Shown: positions 15,780 through 23,380 of the stretch, one piece after another
Numbering within the stretch: position 1 is the first letter of the stretch
Layout: the number at the start of each line of letters is the position of its first letter
From: CP2-2F sp034436355
GTDB taxonomy: Bacteria > Chloroflexota > Anaerolineae > Aggregatilineales > UBA2796
NCBI GenBank assembly: GCA_034436355.1
Contig: DAOTVQ010000002.1
Coordinates: 62,001 to 126,000, forward strand
Direction of reading: 5' to 3'
Length of the DNA: 64,000 nucleotides
Translations under genes and position numbers: made by a program
The notes under the pieces: model-generated
The model's input: only the letters and a program-made list of their open reading frames with translations
Databases searched by the model: none
What the model was told of the DNA's origin: nothing

Positions 15780-16121
15780 ATGCGCCGAATTTTAACGTCC
15801 CTTTTAGCCCTGCTGCTGTTGGCAGCCTGCGATCTTGTGCCGTCTGCGCTCTTTGCGCCGCCTACACCAACCGACGCACCGCCGGATGTACCCTTGCAGG
15901 CATGGACGATCCGCAACGGCTACTTTTGGTCGCAGCCGGATGTGATTTTTGGCGTGCTGAACGGTGTTGCACCGCCAAACACTGAGTTGGCGGTGCTGTT
16001 CGGACCGACAGAAGGTTATGTAGACTCAGGTATTCTCGGTGAGTTCTACCTTGTGCGGGCGGTGGGCGCGCCACTTTCGGGCTGGATTCGGGCGCAAGAG
16101 ATCACGTTCCAACGCCCCTGA
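15780..16121 (+). CDS. Small lipoprotein with SH3-like domain
   Basis: A 113-residue lipoprotein. The signal peptide ends in a lipobox (LLALLLLAAC), followed by a Pro/Thr-rich spacer and a compact beta domain (VLNGVAPPNTELAVLFGPTE and ending SGWIRAQEITF) that resembles bacterial SH3 modules. The function is unknown; such domains often bind cell-wall material. It is divergent from the propeller gene. Its last 96 bases overlap the 3' end of the convergent membrane-protein gene. Confidence 0.72.
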   Translation: MRRILTSLLALLLLAACDLVPSALFAPPTPTDAPPDVPLQAWTIRNGYFWSQPDVIFGVLNGVAPPNTELAVLFGPTEGYVDSGILGEFYLVRAVGAPLSGWIRAQEITFQRP

Positions 16122-17102
16122 GTTGCCTGTGCTGCTTGTTTGCGCTGCCGCCTGACGGGCTGAAAGCGCGCCGCTGGTACGCATCATCCACAGTGTTACG
16201 AAAAAGGCAATCCCAGCGGCTGCCACCAACATCAGCAGCACACCGCTATAGGTACCAAGCGCATCCATGTGCCTGCCGCGCGTCCAATTGGTGAGTGGCA
16301 GCACCAGCAAGTATAAAGGCGAGGTGCCGCCATCAGCGAAGGCAAAGGGCGAATAGCGATACCAGCGGTAAGAGGCGCTGCCCAATTCGTAGCGTGTGAA
16401 AGCGGCAAAAATCGCCACAGGCGCAAAGCGCACCGCGATGGCAGTGGCGGCAGCCACGGCACCACGCCGAAAGGTGGTGCTGGCAAAAATGCCAAGCAGG
16501 GTGCAGCAGGCAGCCTCTACCAACGTGATCAGGACGGTTAGCCCGACGGCGGCAAAGGTTGCCCACGGCAGCCACTCGACCGTTGGCAGCACTGGTTCAT
16601 CGTAGGCATAGCTGTAGTTGTAGCGACGATAGGAAAAGTAGGCGTAGCGGTGCAGCATGGCGATCATCAGCACAGGCAGCATCGCCAAGCGCACCGCGCC
16701 CAACGCCACAATCCACGGCGCAGCGCGACGCAGCGCAGCGAACCATTTGCCAAACAGAATTTGGCGCGCACTCATGCCAGTTAGCACAAGGGAGTCCCAC
16801 GTCTGCGAGACATGCTCACGGCTGACGGTGTTGGCGCCGGCGATGATGCAGCGCACGGCAACAATGGCATGAATGACCCAGATTGAAACAAGGGCAAACT
16901 CGCGGCTGTGGCGAAAAGCAATTTGTGGGTCGCTCAGGCTGAGTGGCACGCCGATCAGGATGGCGAGCAAAACAAGGGGTGCAAGCACCTTACCAATGCG
17001 GGTGCTGCGTGGCGCGCTGCGGCGCTGATGGGTGATTTCCTGCCAGAACACAGGGTTGTGCTTACGGGAAAGGGCGGTCATAAGGCGCGTATCCTTTTCC
17101 AT
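16026..17102 (-). CDS. ABC-2-type permease-like membrane protein
   Basis: About 358 residues with six or more hydrophobic segments (KVLAPLVLLAILIGVPLSL, VSIWVIHAIVAVRCIIAGA, WATFAAVGLTVLITLVEAA, YSGVLLMLVAAAGIAFFVTL). The segment TVSREHVSQTWDSLVLTGM, then SARQILFGKW, matches the cytoplasmic loop typical of ABC-2 permeases (E-x-x-S/G-T-x-x-x-L-x-x-T-x-x-S-x-x-x-I-x-x-G-K). No ATPase gene is adjacent, so a partner elsewhere is expected. Two starts are plausible, 17102 and 17081, both with AGGA-like sites; the longer is given. Its 3' end overlaps the opposite lipoprotein gene by 96 bases. Confidence 0.75.
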   Translation of the reverse strand: MEKDTRLMTALSRKHNPVFWQEITHQRRSAPRSTRIGKVLAPLVLLAILIGVPLSLSDPQIAFRHSREFALVSIWVIHAIVAVRCIIAGANTVSREHVSQTWDSLVLTGMSARQILFGKWFAALRRAAPWIVALGAVRLAMLPVLMIAMLHRYAYFSYRRYNYSYAYDEPVLPTVEWLPWATFAAVGLTVLITLVEAACCTLLGIFASTTFRRGAVAAATAIAVRFAPVAIFAAFTRYELGSASYRWYRYSPFAFADGGTSPLYLLVLPLTNWTRGRHMDALGTYSGVLLMLVAAAGIAFFVTLWMMRTSGALSARQAAAQTSSTGNSGALERDLLRPNPARKWRAHRPHKVELTENT

Positions 17103-17239
17103 TGCCAACGATTCCTGTATTGTGCAGAAAAATATGGCAGCGCGCAACTGCTCCCCACCTTTTTGGGTTGCCTCTGGTACTATATATCCCTAAAATACCT
17201 ACTGTCTGTGTGCCTTTTGACAAGTGAGGCTTATAAATT

Positions 17240-18358
17240 ATGACCTTCCCACACGCCCAAGCCCGACTCGATAAACTGCGTGGCATTCTGCGGCGCGCCC
17301 AACTTGATTGCGTTGCCCTGATACCCGGCGCGAATCTCTTCTACCTGAGCGGCGCGCCCTTCGAGGCAGCCTCGCGCCCGCTGCTGCTGCTTGTGACGCC
17401 TGAAGGAGCGCCTGCCCTGATCATCCCTTCCCTTGAACTGCCGCGCATTGAAGGGCGTGAGCCGTTCCCGCTGCGCTATTTCAGCTATACCGACGCTGAA
17501 GGCTACGAGTCTGCATTTGCGGCAGCCTGTGAGTCGCTAGGTTTAGCAGGCAAGCAGATCGGCGTGGAAGGCATGAAAATGCGCTTTGCCGAAGGTGCCG
17601 CCCTTGCCCGCTACGCACCCAACAGCCGCGTGCAGGCTGCCGATGACAGCCTGCAATGGCTGCGCCTGCACAAGAGCGCTGAGGAGATTGCCCACATGCA
17701 GCGCGCCATCGTCATCAGTGAGGCAGCCCTTGCCGATACGTTGCCGCAAGTGCGCGTCGGCATGACCGAACGGCACATCGCGCACCTGCTGACAGAAGCG
17801 CTCAGCGCGCATGGCGCTGAGGCACACGCTTTTGAGCCACTGGTGCTAAGTGGCGAGAACACTGCCCAACCACATGGCAGCATTACGGATCGCGCCCTGC
17901 GCCAAGGCGACCTGCTGCTCTTCGATTTCGGCGCAAAGGTGAATGGCTATGCAGCAGACATCACGCGCACCTTTGTGGTCGGCACACCTAGCCCTGAGAT
18001 CAGCCGCATCTACGAGACGGTGCTTGCCGCTAACCTAGCGGGCATCGCCGCTGCGAAGGCAGGCGCGCCCTGCCAAGCGGTAGATCGCGCCGCACGGCAG
18101 GTCATCACGGAAGCGGGCTATGGCGAATATTTCATCCACCGCACTGGGCATGGATTAGGGCTGGATATTCATGAACCGCCCTACATGCGTGAGGGCAACA
18201 CACAGCTTTTGGAAAGCGGCATGACCTTCACCGTAGAGCCGGGCATTTACATCAATGGTGTCGGCGGAGTCCGCATTGAGGACGATGTACACATCACGGA
18301 TGAAGGCGCCCAAGTGCTGACCCGCTTTCCCAAGGCGCTACAAAGCATTGGAGCATAA
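17240..18358 (+). CDS. Xaa-Pro dipeptidase/aminopeptidase (M24)
   Basis: A 372-residue cytosolic metallopeptidase of the pita-bread fold. The N-terminal creatinase-like domain (residues 1-135) is followed by the M24 catalytic domain. All five dinuclear-metal ligands are present: Asp229 and Asp240 (FDFGAKVNGYAADITRTF), His304 (HRTGHGLGLDIHE), Glu333 (VEPGIYI) and Glu347 (VRIEDDV). It removes or cleaves next to proline in peptides. GTGAGG lies about 10 bases before the start. An esterase gene follows 3 bases after the stop. Confidence 0.93.
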   Translation: MTFPHAQARLDKLRGILRRAQLDCVALIPGANLFYLSGAPFEAASRPLLLLVTPEGAPALIIPSLELPRIEGREPFPLRYFSYTDAEGYESAFAAACESLGLAGKQIGVEGMKMRFAEGAALARYAPNSRVQAADDSLQWLRLHKSAEEIAHMQRAIVISEAALADTLPQVRVGMTERHIAHLLTEALSAHGAEAHAFEPLVLSGENTAQPHGSITDRALRQGDLLLFDFGAKVNGYAADITRTFVVGTPSPEISRIYETVLAANLAGIAAAKAGAPCQAVDRAARQVITEAGYGEYFIHRTGHGLGLDIHEPPYMREGNTQLLESGMTFTVEPGIYINGVGGVRIEDDVHITDEGAQVLTRFPKALQSIGA

Positions 18359-18361
18359 CCT

Positions 18362-19018
18362 ATGACCGAACATTTCTTTTACTTACACGGCTTTGCCTCG
18401 TCACCTGCTTCAGGCAAGGCGCAGGATTTCAAAGCGCGCTTTGAACAGCGCGGCATAACGCTGCACATTCCTGATCTGAATGTGCCAAGTTTTGAAGAAC
18501 TCACGCTCAGCGCCATGATCGCGCATGTGGCGGCGGAAATTCGGCGCTTGCCCTACGGCGCGGTCAACCTGATCGGATCGAGCATGGGTGGCGCGGTGGC
18601 GCTGCATCTGGCAGATCGGTTGAAAGATGCCGAAGGTGGGCAAGTGGCACGCTTGCTGCTGCTGGCGCCCGCGCTGGACTTTGAGGCGAATCGGATTAAC
18701 CAACTGACTGAGGACGGCGTGCGCGCTTGGCGCGAAAGCGGTTGGCTCAGCCTATTCCACTATGGCGAGAACGCCGAGAAGCGCGTGCATTACGGGCTGA
18801 TGACAGACATGCTGACGTATGACGCCTTTCAAGTTGACCTTAAGCAGCCAATCTTGATCTATCATGGCGTGCATGATGAATCGGTGGATTATCGGCAGTC
18901 GGTGCGCTTTGCCCAGACGCGCCCGAATGTGGCACTGCGCCTTGTGGATTCTGATCACCAACTGCGCGATCAGGTGGATAGCATTTGGGCGGAAGCGATC
19001 ACGTTCTTCAACCTATAG
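18362..19018 (+). CDS. Alpha/beta-hydrolase esterase, YqiA-like
   Basis: A 218-residue small alpha/beta hydrolase. It has an oxyanion-hole N-terminus (FFYLHGFASSPASGK), the nucleophile elbow GSSMGG with Ser74, and the later catalytic Asp (YHGVHDESVDY) and His (VDSDHQLRD), in the order expected for the YqiA/UPF0227 type of esterase. The natural substrate is unknown. It starts 3 bases after the peptidase stop and ends 14 bases before the lyase-family gene, so the three form an operon. Confidence 0.88.
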   Translation: MTEHFFYLHGFASSPASGKAQDFKARFEQRGITLHIPDLNVPSFEELTLSAMIAHVAAEIRRLPYGAVNLIGSSMGGAVALHLADRLKDAEGGQVARLLLLAPALDFEANRINQLTEDGVRAWRESGWLSLFHYGENAEKRVHYGLMTDMLTYDAFQVDLKQPILIYHGVHDESVDYRQSVRFAQTRPNVALRLVDSDHQLRDQVDSIWAEAITFFNL

Positions 19019-19032
19019 CGGAAAGGTTCACC

Positions 19033-20568
19033 ATGAGCGAAAACAAACAACGGGCTGCCCAAGCAGGGCATATGGGCTATGGATCGCGCCTGAAAGAGCA
19101 ACCTGCTGATGAGCTAGTCCAGTCTGCCTTCGCGCATGAAGTTGCCGATGGCGTGCTGCTCTATCACGGCATGAGCCTTGCCGATCTCGCCTACTGCGTC
19201 ATGCTCTGCGAGTGCGCCCTGATTCCGCCGTCGGCACGTTCGCCACTCTTGCGCGGCTTGTTGGAACTGCACACTATCCCTGCCGATCAGTTCCCGTTTG
19301 ATCCCGTCTACGGCGATATTTACACCAACCGCGAGCAGGCGCTGCGCGAGCGCGTGCCATCTGAAAGCGCCGCCGATGGCTGGCTGCGGCTTGGGCGCGC
19401 CCGCCGCGAGTCGTCTACAGTGGGTTACCTGATCACCGCACGCGGACGGCTCTTGCGCTTGATCGAGGCGCACGCCGCCCTGATCGCCGTTTTGTTGCGG
19501 CTTGCCGCGCAGCACCGCGCCACGCTCATGCCCGATTACACCTATTTGCAAAAAGCGCACCCAACTACACTGGCGCACTACCTGCTGACCTTTGCCGCGC
19601 CGCTGCTGCGCGATGCAGAACGGCTGCGCGCCGCCTATGCACGCTTGAATCAGTCGCCAATTGGCGGCGGCAGCGTAAATGGATCGCGTTTGCCGTTGGA
19701 TCGGGCGCGGGCAGCTGACCTGCTTGGCTTTGAAGGCATTGCCGCGCATACCCGTGATGCTATGTGGCAGCCCGACGTGGCGATTGAAGTTGCTGCCCAT
19801 GTCGTGATCCTGATGACGACGCTGGATCGGCTTGCCGAAGACCTATACATCTTCGCCACCGAAGAATTTGGCTACCTCACCCTTGCCGACGGGCACTCGC
19901 GCACCAGTGTGATCATGCCGCAGAAGAAGAATCCATATAGCCTTGCCTATGTGCGCGGTGCAGCACGTGCCAGCAGCGCAGCCCTGCATACCATCATCGC
20001 CACCAACCAAACGCCCTCTGGTCAGCCGGATAACCGCATTTTTGCCTATGGCGATCTGCCACGCGCCCTAGAGAATGCTGCCCGTGCTGTGCATTTGCTG
20101 ACAGGTGTGTTGGAGCGTGCCGAGTGGCACACCGAACGCATGGCTACCCGTGCCGCTGAAGGCTTCAGCGGCGCTACCGATCTAGGCGACTATTTAAGTG
20201 AGGCAGCCGAACTTGACCCACGCACAGCACACCGACTGATCGGCTACGCGGTGCGTGCGGCATTAGAAGCGGGGCAGCCAAGCAGCACACCGATCAGCAG
20301 CGCAGCACTTGACCAAGCCGCACAAGCACTGCTCGGACGGACGCTCAACCTGCCCGATGCTGCTGTCCGTAATGCCCAAGATGCGCTTGCCATCGTCGAA
20401 TCGCGGCGTGGGCTGGGCGGTGCCAGCGTGGACTCGGTCACGGCACTTTTGGCAGACTATCAAGCGCGCTACCAAGAGTATCAGTGGTGGGGCGATCAAG
20501 AGCAGGTGCGCCTTGAGGTGGTGGAGCAGACCTTGCTGACCATCGCCCGCGCCATCGCCGAAAGTTAG
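19033..20568 (+). CDS. Argininosuccinate lyase-family protein
   Basis: A 511-residue member of the fumarase/aspartase/argininosuccinate lyase superfamily. The superfamily signature is clear (TSVIMPQKKNP), with the helical core and PIGGGSVNGSRLPLDRARAA upstream of it, and the YLQKAHPTTLAHYLL segment with the catalytic-region His. The N-terminus (MGYGSRLKEQPADELVQSA) departs from the usual WGGRF start of ArgH, so this may be a paralogue and not the arginine-pathway enzyme. No other arginine genes are nearby. The start at 19033 follows GGAAAGG; the stop overlaps the convergent DUF429 gene by 4 bases. Confidence 0.8.
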   Translation: MSENKQRAAQAGHMGYGSRLKEQPADELVQSAFAHEVADGVLLYHGMSLADLAYCVMLCECALIPPSARSPLLRGLLELHTIPADQFPFDPVYGDIYTNREQALRERVPSESAADGWLRLGRARRESSTVGYLITARGRLLRLIEAHAALIAVLLRLAAQHRATLMPDYTYLQKAHPTTLAHYLLTFAAPLLRDAERLRAAYARLNQSPIGGGSVNGSRLPLDRARAADLLGFEGIAAHTRDAMWQPDVAIEVAAHVVILMTTLDRLAEDLYIFATEEFGYLTLADGHSRTSVIMPQKKNPYSLAYVRGAARASSAALHTIIATNQTPSGQPDNRIFAYGDLPRALENAARAVHLLTGVLERAEWHTERMATRAAEGFSGATDLGDYLSEAAELDPRTAHRLIGYAVRAALEAGQPSSTPISSAALDQAAQALLGRTLNLPDAAVRNAQDALAIVESRRGLGGASVDSVTALLADYQARYQEYQWWGDQEQVRLEVVEQTLLTIARAIAES

Positions 20569-21305
20569 CCCAAACGCGGCGCAACGATATAGCCTTCTGC
20601 CAGCGTCCCATAGACCTGCCAGAAGGCATCGGCGTGCCACCAGTAATGCAATGCAATATAGGCGCACAGCAGGGCATCGCGTTTATCTTCCTCTGCTTTG
20701 CACCATGCCACACGCAGCAGTGCGTCAGGCAAATCTAGGGGCGGCACAGCCTGATGTAAGGTGCGTAGCTGTGCGGCGTAGGTTTGCCACGCTGATTCTT
20801 GCGCCGCTCTGCTCAACCCTTGCTTGCGCTTGTAGCGCAGCGCACGCGGCAAACGGAATAAACCAATCATAGCGGCGTGCGGATATGCCTCAAACGCAAA
20901 CTGCCCGTCAGGGCGCGCCGCGATGTGCGGTGTATGCTGAATCTCAAGGGTGGCTAACTGTGCGATCAGCCATTCGCCGCGCAGCACACCGCCGTTATAT
21001 TTGCCAAGCAGGGTTCGGTTGGCAGGATGTGCGCCTGCGCCATATTTGCCAAACGCCTTGCTAATGAGCGCATCGCCAAGCCGCTTGCCCGTTTGGTTTG
21101 GCACGCATAGCGGTGCATCAATCGCCACGATCAGCGGCGTGTGCGCGGCATAGCGCCGAACGAACGCCATAAGTTCGACATCGGTGCGCGCAAGGCAGGG
21201 CGCCTCTGCCAACACAGCACGCCCATTTACCAAGTGCAGCGCGGCGAGTCCGCTGGCGTTGCGCGCTGACCACGCCAGATCAATGCCTAAGAAGGCTGCT
21301 TGCAC
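20565..21305 (-). CDS. DUF429 predicted RNase H-like nuclease
   Basis: A 246-residue protein of the DUF429 family, predicted to have an RNase H-like fold. Visible are the first acidic strand (FLGIDLAWSARNASG), a second (TPLIVAIDAPLCVPNQTG) and a third (RDALLCAYIALHYW), which together form the likely metal-binding Asp set. The biochemical role is unproven for the family. The start lies directly after the stop of the sugar-transferase gene on the same strand, so it is the last gene of a long minus-strand operon. Confidence 0.82.
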   Translation of the reverse strand: MQAAFLGIDLAWSARNASGLAALHLVNGRAVLAEAPCLARTDVELMAFVRRYAAHTPLIVAIDAPLCVPNQTGKRLGDALISKAFGKYGAGAHPANRTLLGKYNGGVLRGEWLIAQLATLEIQHTPHIAARPDGQFAFEAYPHAAMIGLFRLPRALRYKRKQGLSRAAQESAWQTYAAQLRTLHQAVPPLDLPDALLRVAWCKAEEDKRDALLCAYIALHYWWHADAFWQVYGTLAEGYIVAPRLG

Positions 21306-22697
21306 TTAAAAGGCACCTTTGCGGCGCACTACGACGAATAGGGTGCGCCACAGGATCACCAAATCAAGCAAGATCGAGTAATTTTGAATGTAATAGAGAT
21401 CATCTTCGGTGTGCAGGTGCATTGGTTTATCGCTGCGCCCGTTGATCTGCCACCAACCGGTCATGCCTTGTGGCACGGCAAAGCGCTTAAGCTGCCACAC
21501 CTGATATTTTTCAACCATCCACAGCACCTCAGGGCGCGGTCCGACAAGGCTCATCTCACCTTTCAGCACATTGATAAGCTGTGGCAGTTCGTCTAGGCTG
21601 GTGCGCCGCAGAAACCTACCGACTCGCGTCACACGCGGATCGTCTTCTGTCTTGTGGATTAGGTTGCCGTGTTCGTCATAGTGCAGCACTTCCGCCTGAC
21701 GTGCCTCAGCATCGTGCGTCATGGTTCGGAATTTATACATGGTGAAGGGCTTGCCGTTCTCGCCAACGCGCACCTGCTTAAAGAGCGCCGCACCTTTAGA
21801 GTCGAGGCGGATTGCCAGCCAAATGCCTGCCCACAACGGCGCACTTAGGATCAGGCTCAGCGTGCCGATGATCAGGTCAAAAGCGCGCTTGACGGTGCGT
21901 TGATAAATGGTTAGGGCAGGATCACGTAGGTTGATGAGCGGCACACCGCCAAAATCTTCGACTGTAGCGCGGTACAGCACAAGATTTAGGTAGTTGGGCG
22001 CCACACGGACTTGGACAGGCAGCCGTTGCAATTCAAGGATCAGGTCGTTCAGGCGCTCATAGTCGCGGTAGGGCAGGGTGATGATCACTTCGTCTATGGC
22101 GTGTGTCTTCACAATGCGGTACGCCTCTGCCAGCTTGCCCAAGTGTGGTAGATCAAGCACGGCAGACTCTTGATCATCCAAAAAGCCGACCAGTGTAACG
22201 CCTGCCCATGCATAGCCGCGCAGCGTTTCCGCGATCTGCTGCCCTAACTCGCCACCGCCTACTATCAAGGCGCGGCGTGCTTTCACGCGCCCTCGTGCAA
22301 AAATCAGATGAACGGCAAGCCGCCACAGCACGCGCAGCGTCGTATCCAGCGCAGCAAGGTAGACCACCAACAGGCGCGAAACGTCGCGGTCAGTGAAGTA
22401 GAGCGCGCCTGCCAGCACCAACAATGCGAAAAAGCTGGCAGACAGCACGTGCCGCACCTCGTCCAGCAGGCGCACATTACGGCGCGGATCGTAGACGCCG
22501 AGCGTGAAAAAGACTATTAACCAGATCAGGATGGCAAGGGCGATCAAGATTGGTGGCAGCACAACCTCGCGCTCGATCAGCGCACCGAAAGGCAACGCCA
22601 AGCGTAAATAGCCCGAAAGCGCCAAAGCACTGATCGTACACAACACATCGAGCAGGATTGCTAAGAGTGTGTAGGTTGCGCCTTGCCGTCGAAACAC
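21306..22697 (-). CDS. Polyprenyl-phosphate glycosyl-1-phosphate transferase
   Basis: A 463-residue initiating enzyme for exopolysaccharide or surface glycan synthesis, which moves a sugar-1-phosphate onto undecaprenyl phosphate. It has about four N-terminal membrane helices, a nucleotide-binding-like domain (ALIVGGGELGQQIAE) and, from about residue 270, the bacterial sugar transferase domain with a membrane helix then LFKQVRVGENGKPFTMYKFR, SLDELPQLINVLKGEMSLVG and TGWWQINGRSD. It is probably the first step for the glycan built by the locus at 44-62.7 kb, but that link is inferred. It starts 11 bases after the methyltransferase stop. Confidence 0.94.
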   Translation of the reverse strand: MFRRQGATYTLLAILLDVLCTISALALSGYLRLALPFGALIEREVVLPPILIALAILIWLIVFFTLGVYDPRRNVRLLDEVRHVLSASFFALLVLAGALYFTDRDVSRLLVVYLAALDTTLRVLWRLAVHLIFARGRVKARRALIVGGGELGQQIAETLRGYAWAGVTLVGFLDDQESAVLDLPHLGKLAEAYRIVKTHAIDEVIITLPYRDYERLNDLILELQRLPVQVRVAPNYLNLVLYRATVEDFGGVPLINLRDPALTIYQRTVKRAFDLIIGTLSLILSAPLWAGIWLAIRLDSKGAALFKQVRVGENGKPFTMYKFRTMTHDAEARQAEVLHYDEHGNLIHKTEDDPRVTRVGRFLRRTSLDELPQLINVLKGEMSLVGPRPEVLWMVEKYQVWQLKRFAVPQGMTGWWQINGRSDKPMHLHTEDDLYYIQNYSILLDLVILWRTLFVVVRRKGAF

Positions 22698-22708
22698 TTG
22701 CCACCTGC

Positions 22709-23371
22709 CTAGATGACCTGTGCAATTGCCAAACCATCATAACCCTTGCTGCCAACGGTCTGAAGGACGGTCGCCCTCAGGCGGGGTTCGGCAGCCAGCA
22801 GTGCGTGTAGTTGGCGTGTGCCTTGCAGGTTGGGATCGCTGCTCTCAGCATCCAGCACACCGCCCTTGCGGATGACGTTATCCACCACGATCAGGCTGCC
22901 GCGCCGCGTCAGTTTGAGCGCCCATGCCAAATAGTTGGGATTATTCGGCTTGTCGGCATCAATAAAGACCATATCGAAACTATGCCCTTCGTCTGCCAGT
23001 TTGGGCAGGCTTTCCAAGGCAGCGCCTAAGCGCACTTCGATCTGATGGCTGCGCCCGCCACGGGCGATATTCGCCTTAGCAACCTCGGCGTGCTTGGGCA
23101 TCACTTCTAAGGTGATCAGCTTGCCCTCTGGCGGCAGTGCTTGCGCCAGCCATAAGGTGCTGTAGGCGCCTAATGTACCGATCTCTAGGATGGTGCGTGC
23201 GCCGTGCAGTTGAGCAAGCAGCATCAGGAATTTACCCTGCATGGGCGAAACGTTAATGCTTGGCAAGCCGTTCGCCTCTGAATCGCGCAGGGCGGCTTCT
23301 AAAACGGGATCGGGAGCTAGATAGAGATCGGCAAGGTAGCTATCTACCGCTGCCCACTGTTCCTCAGACAT
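22709..23371 (-). CDS. SAM-dependent O-methyltransferase (family 3)
   Basis: A 220-residue class I methyltransferase of the catechol/caffeoyl-CoA O-methyltransferase type. The SAM-binding motif is LEIGTLGAYSTLWLAQALP, followed by LITLEVMPKHAEVAKANI and the metal-binding FDMVFIDADKPNNPNYL, then GSLIVVDNVIRKGGV. It would methylate a hydroxyl group on a small molecule, with a divalent metal. TAAGGAG precedes the ATG and overlaps the end of the protease gene, so the two are translationally linked. Confidence 0.93.
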   Translation of the reverse strand: MSEEQWAAVDSYLADLYLAPDPVLEAALRDSEANGLPSINVSPMQGKFLMLLAQLHGARTILEIGTLGAYSTLWLAQALPPEGKLITLEVMPKHAEVAKANIARGGRSHQIEVRLGAALESLPKLADEGHSFDMVFIDADKPNNPNYLAWALKLTRRGSLIVVDNVIRKGGVLDAESSDPNLQGTRQLHALLAAEPRLRATVLQTVGSKGYDGLAIAQVI

Positions 23372-23380
23372 GCTGACTCC

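Noticed and set aside
17217..17235. TTGACA close to TATAAA before the Xaa-Pro peptidase gene
   Set aside because: The two hexamers are only about 9 bases apart, too close for a promoter, and GTGAGG between them is more likely the ribosome binding site.
19114..19800. Minus-strand open frame of about 228 codons over the lyase-family gene
   Set aside because: It is antisense to a gene with strong motif support, without recognisable domain or Shine-Dalgarno sequence.
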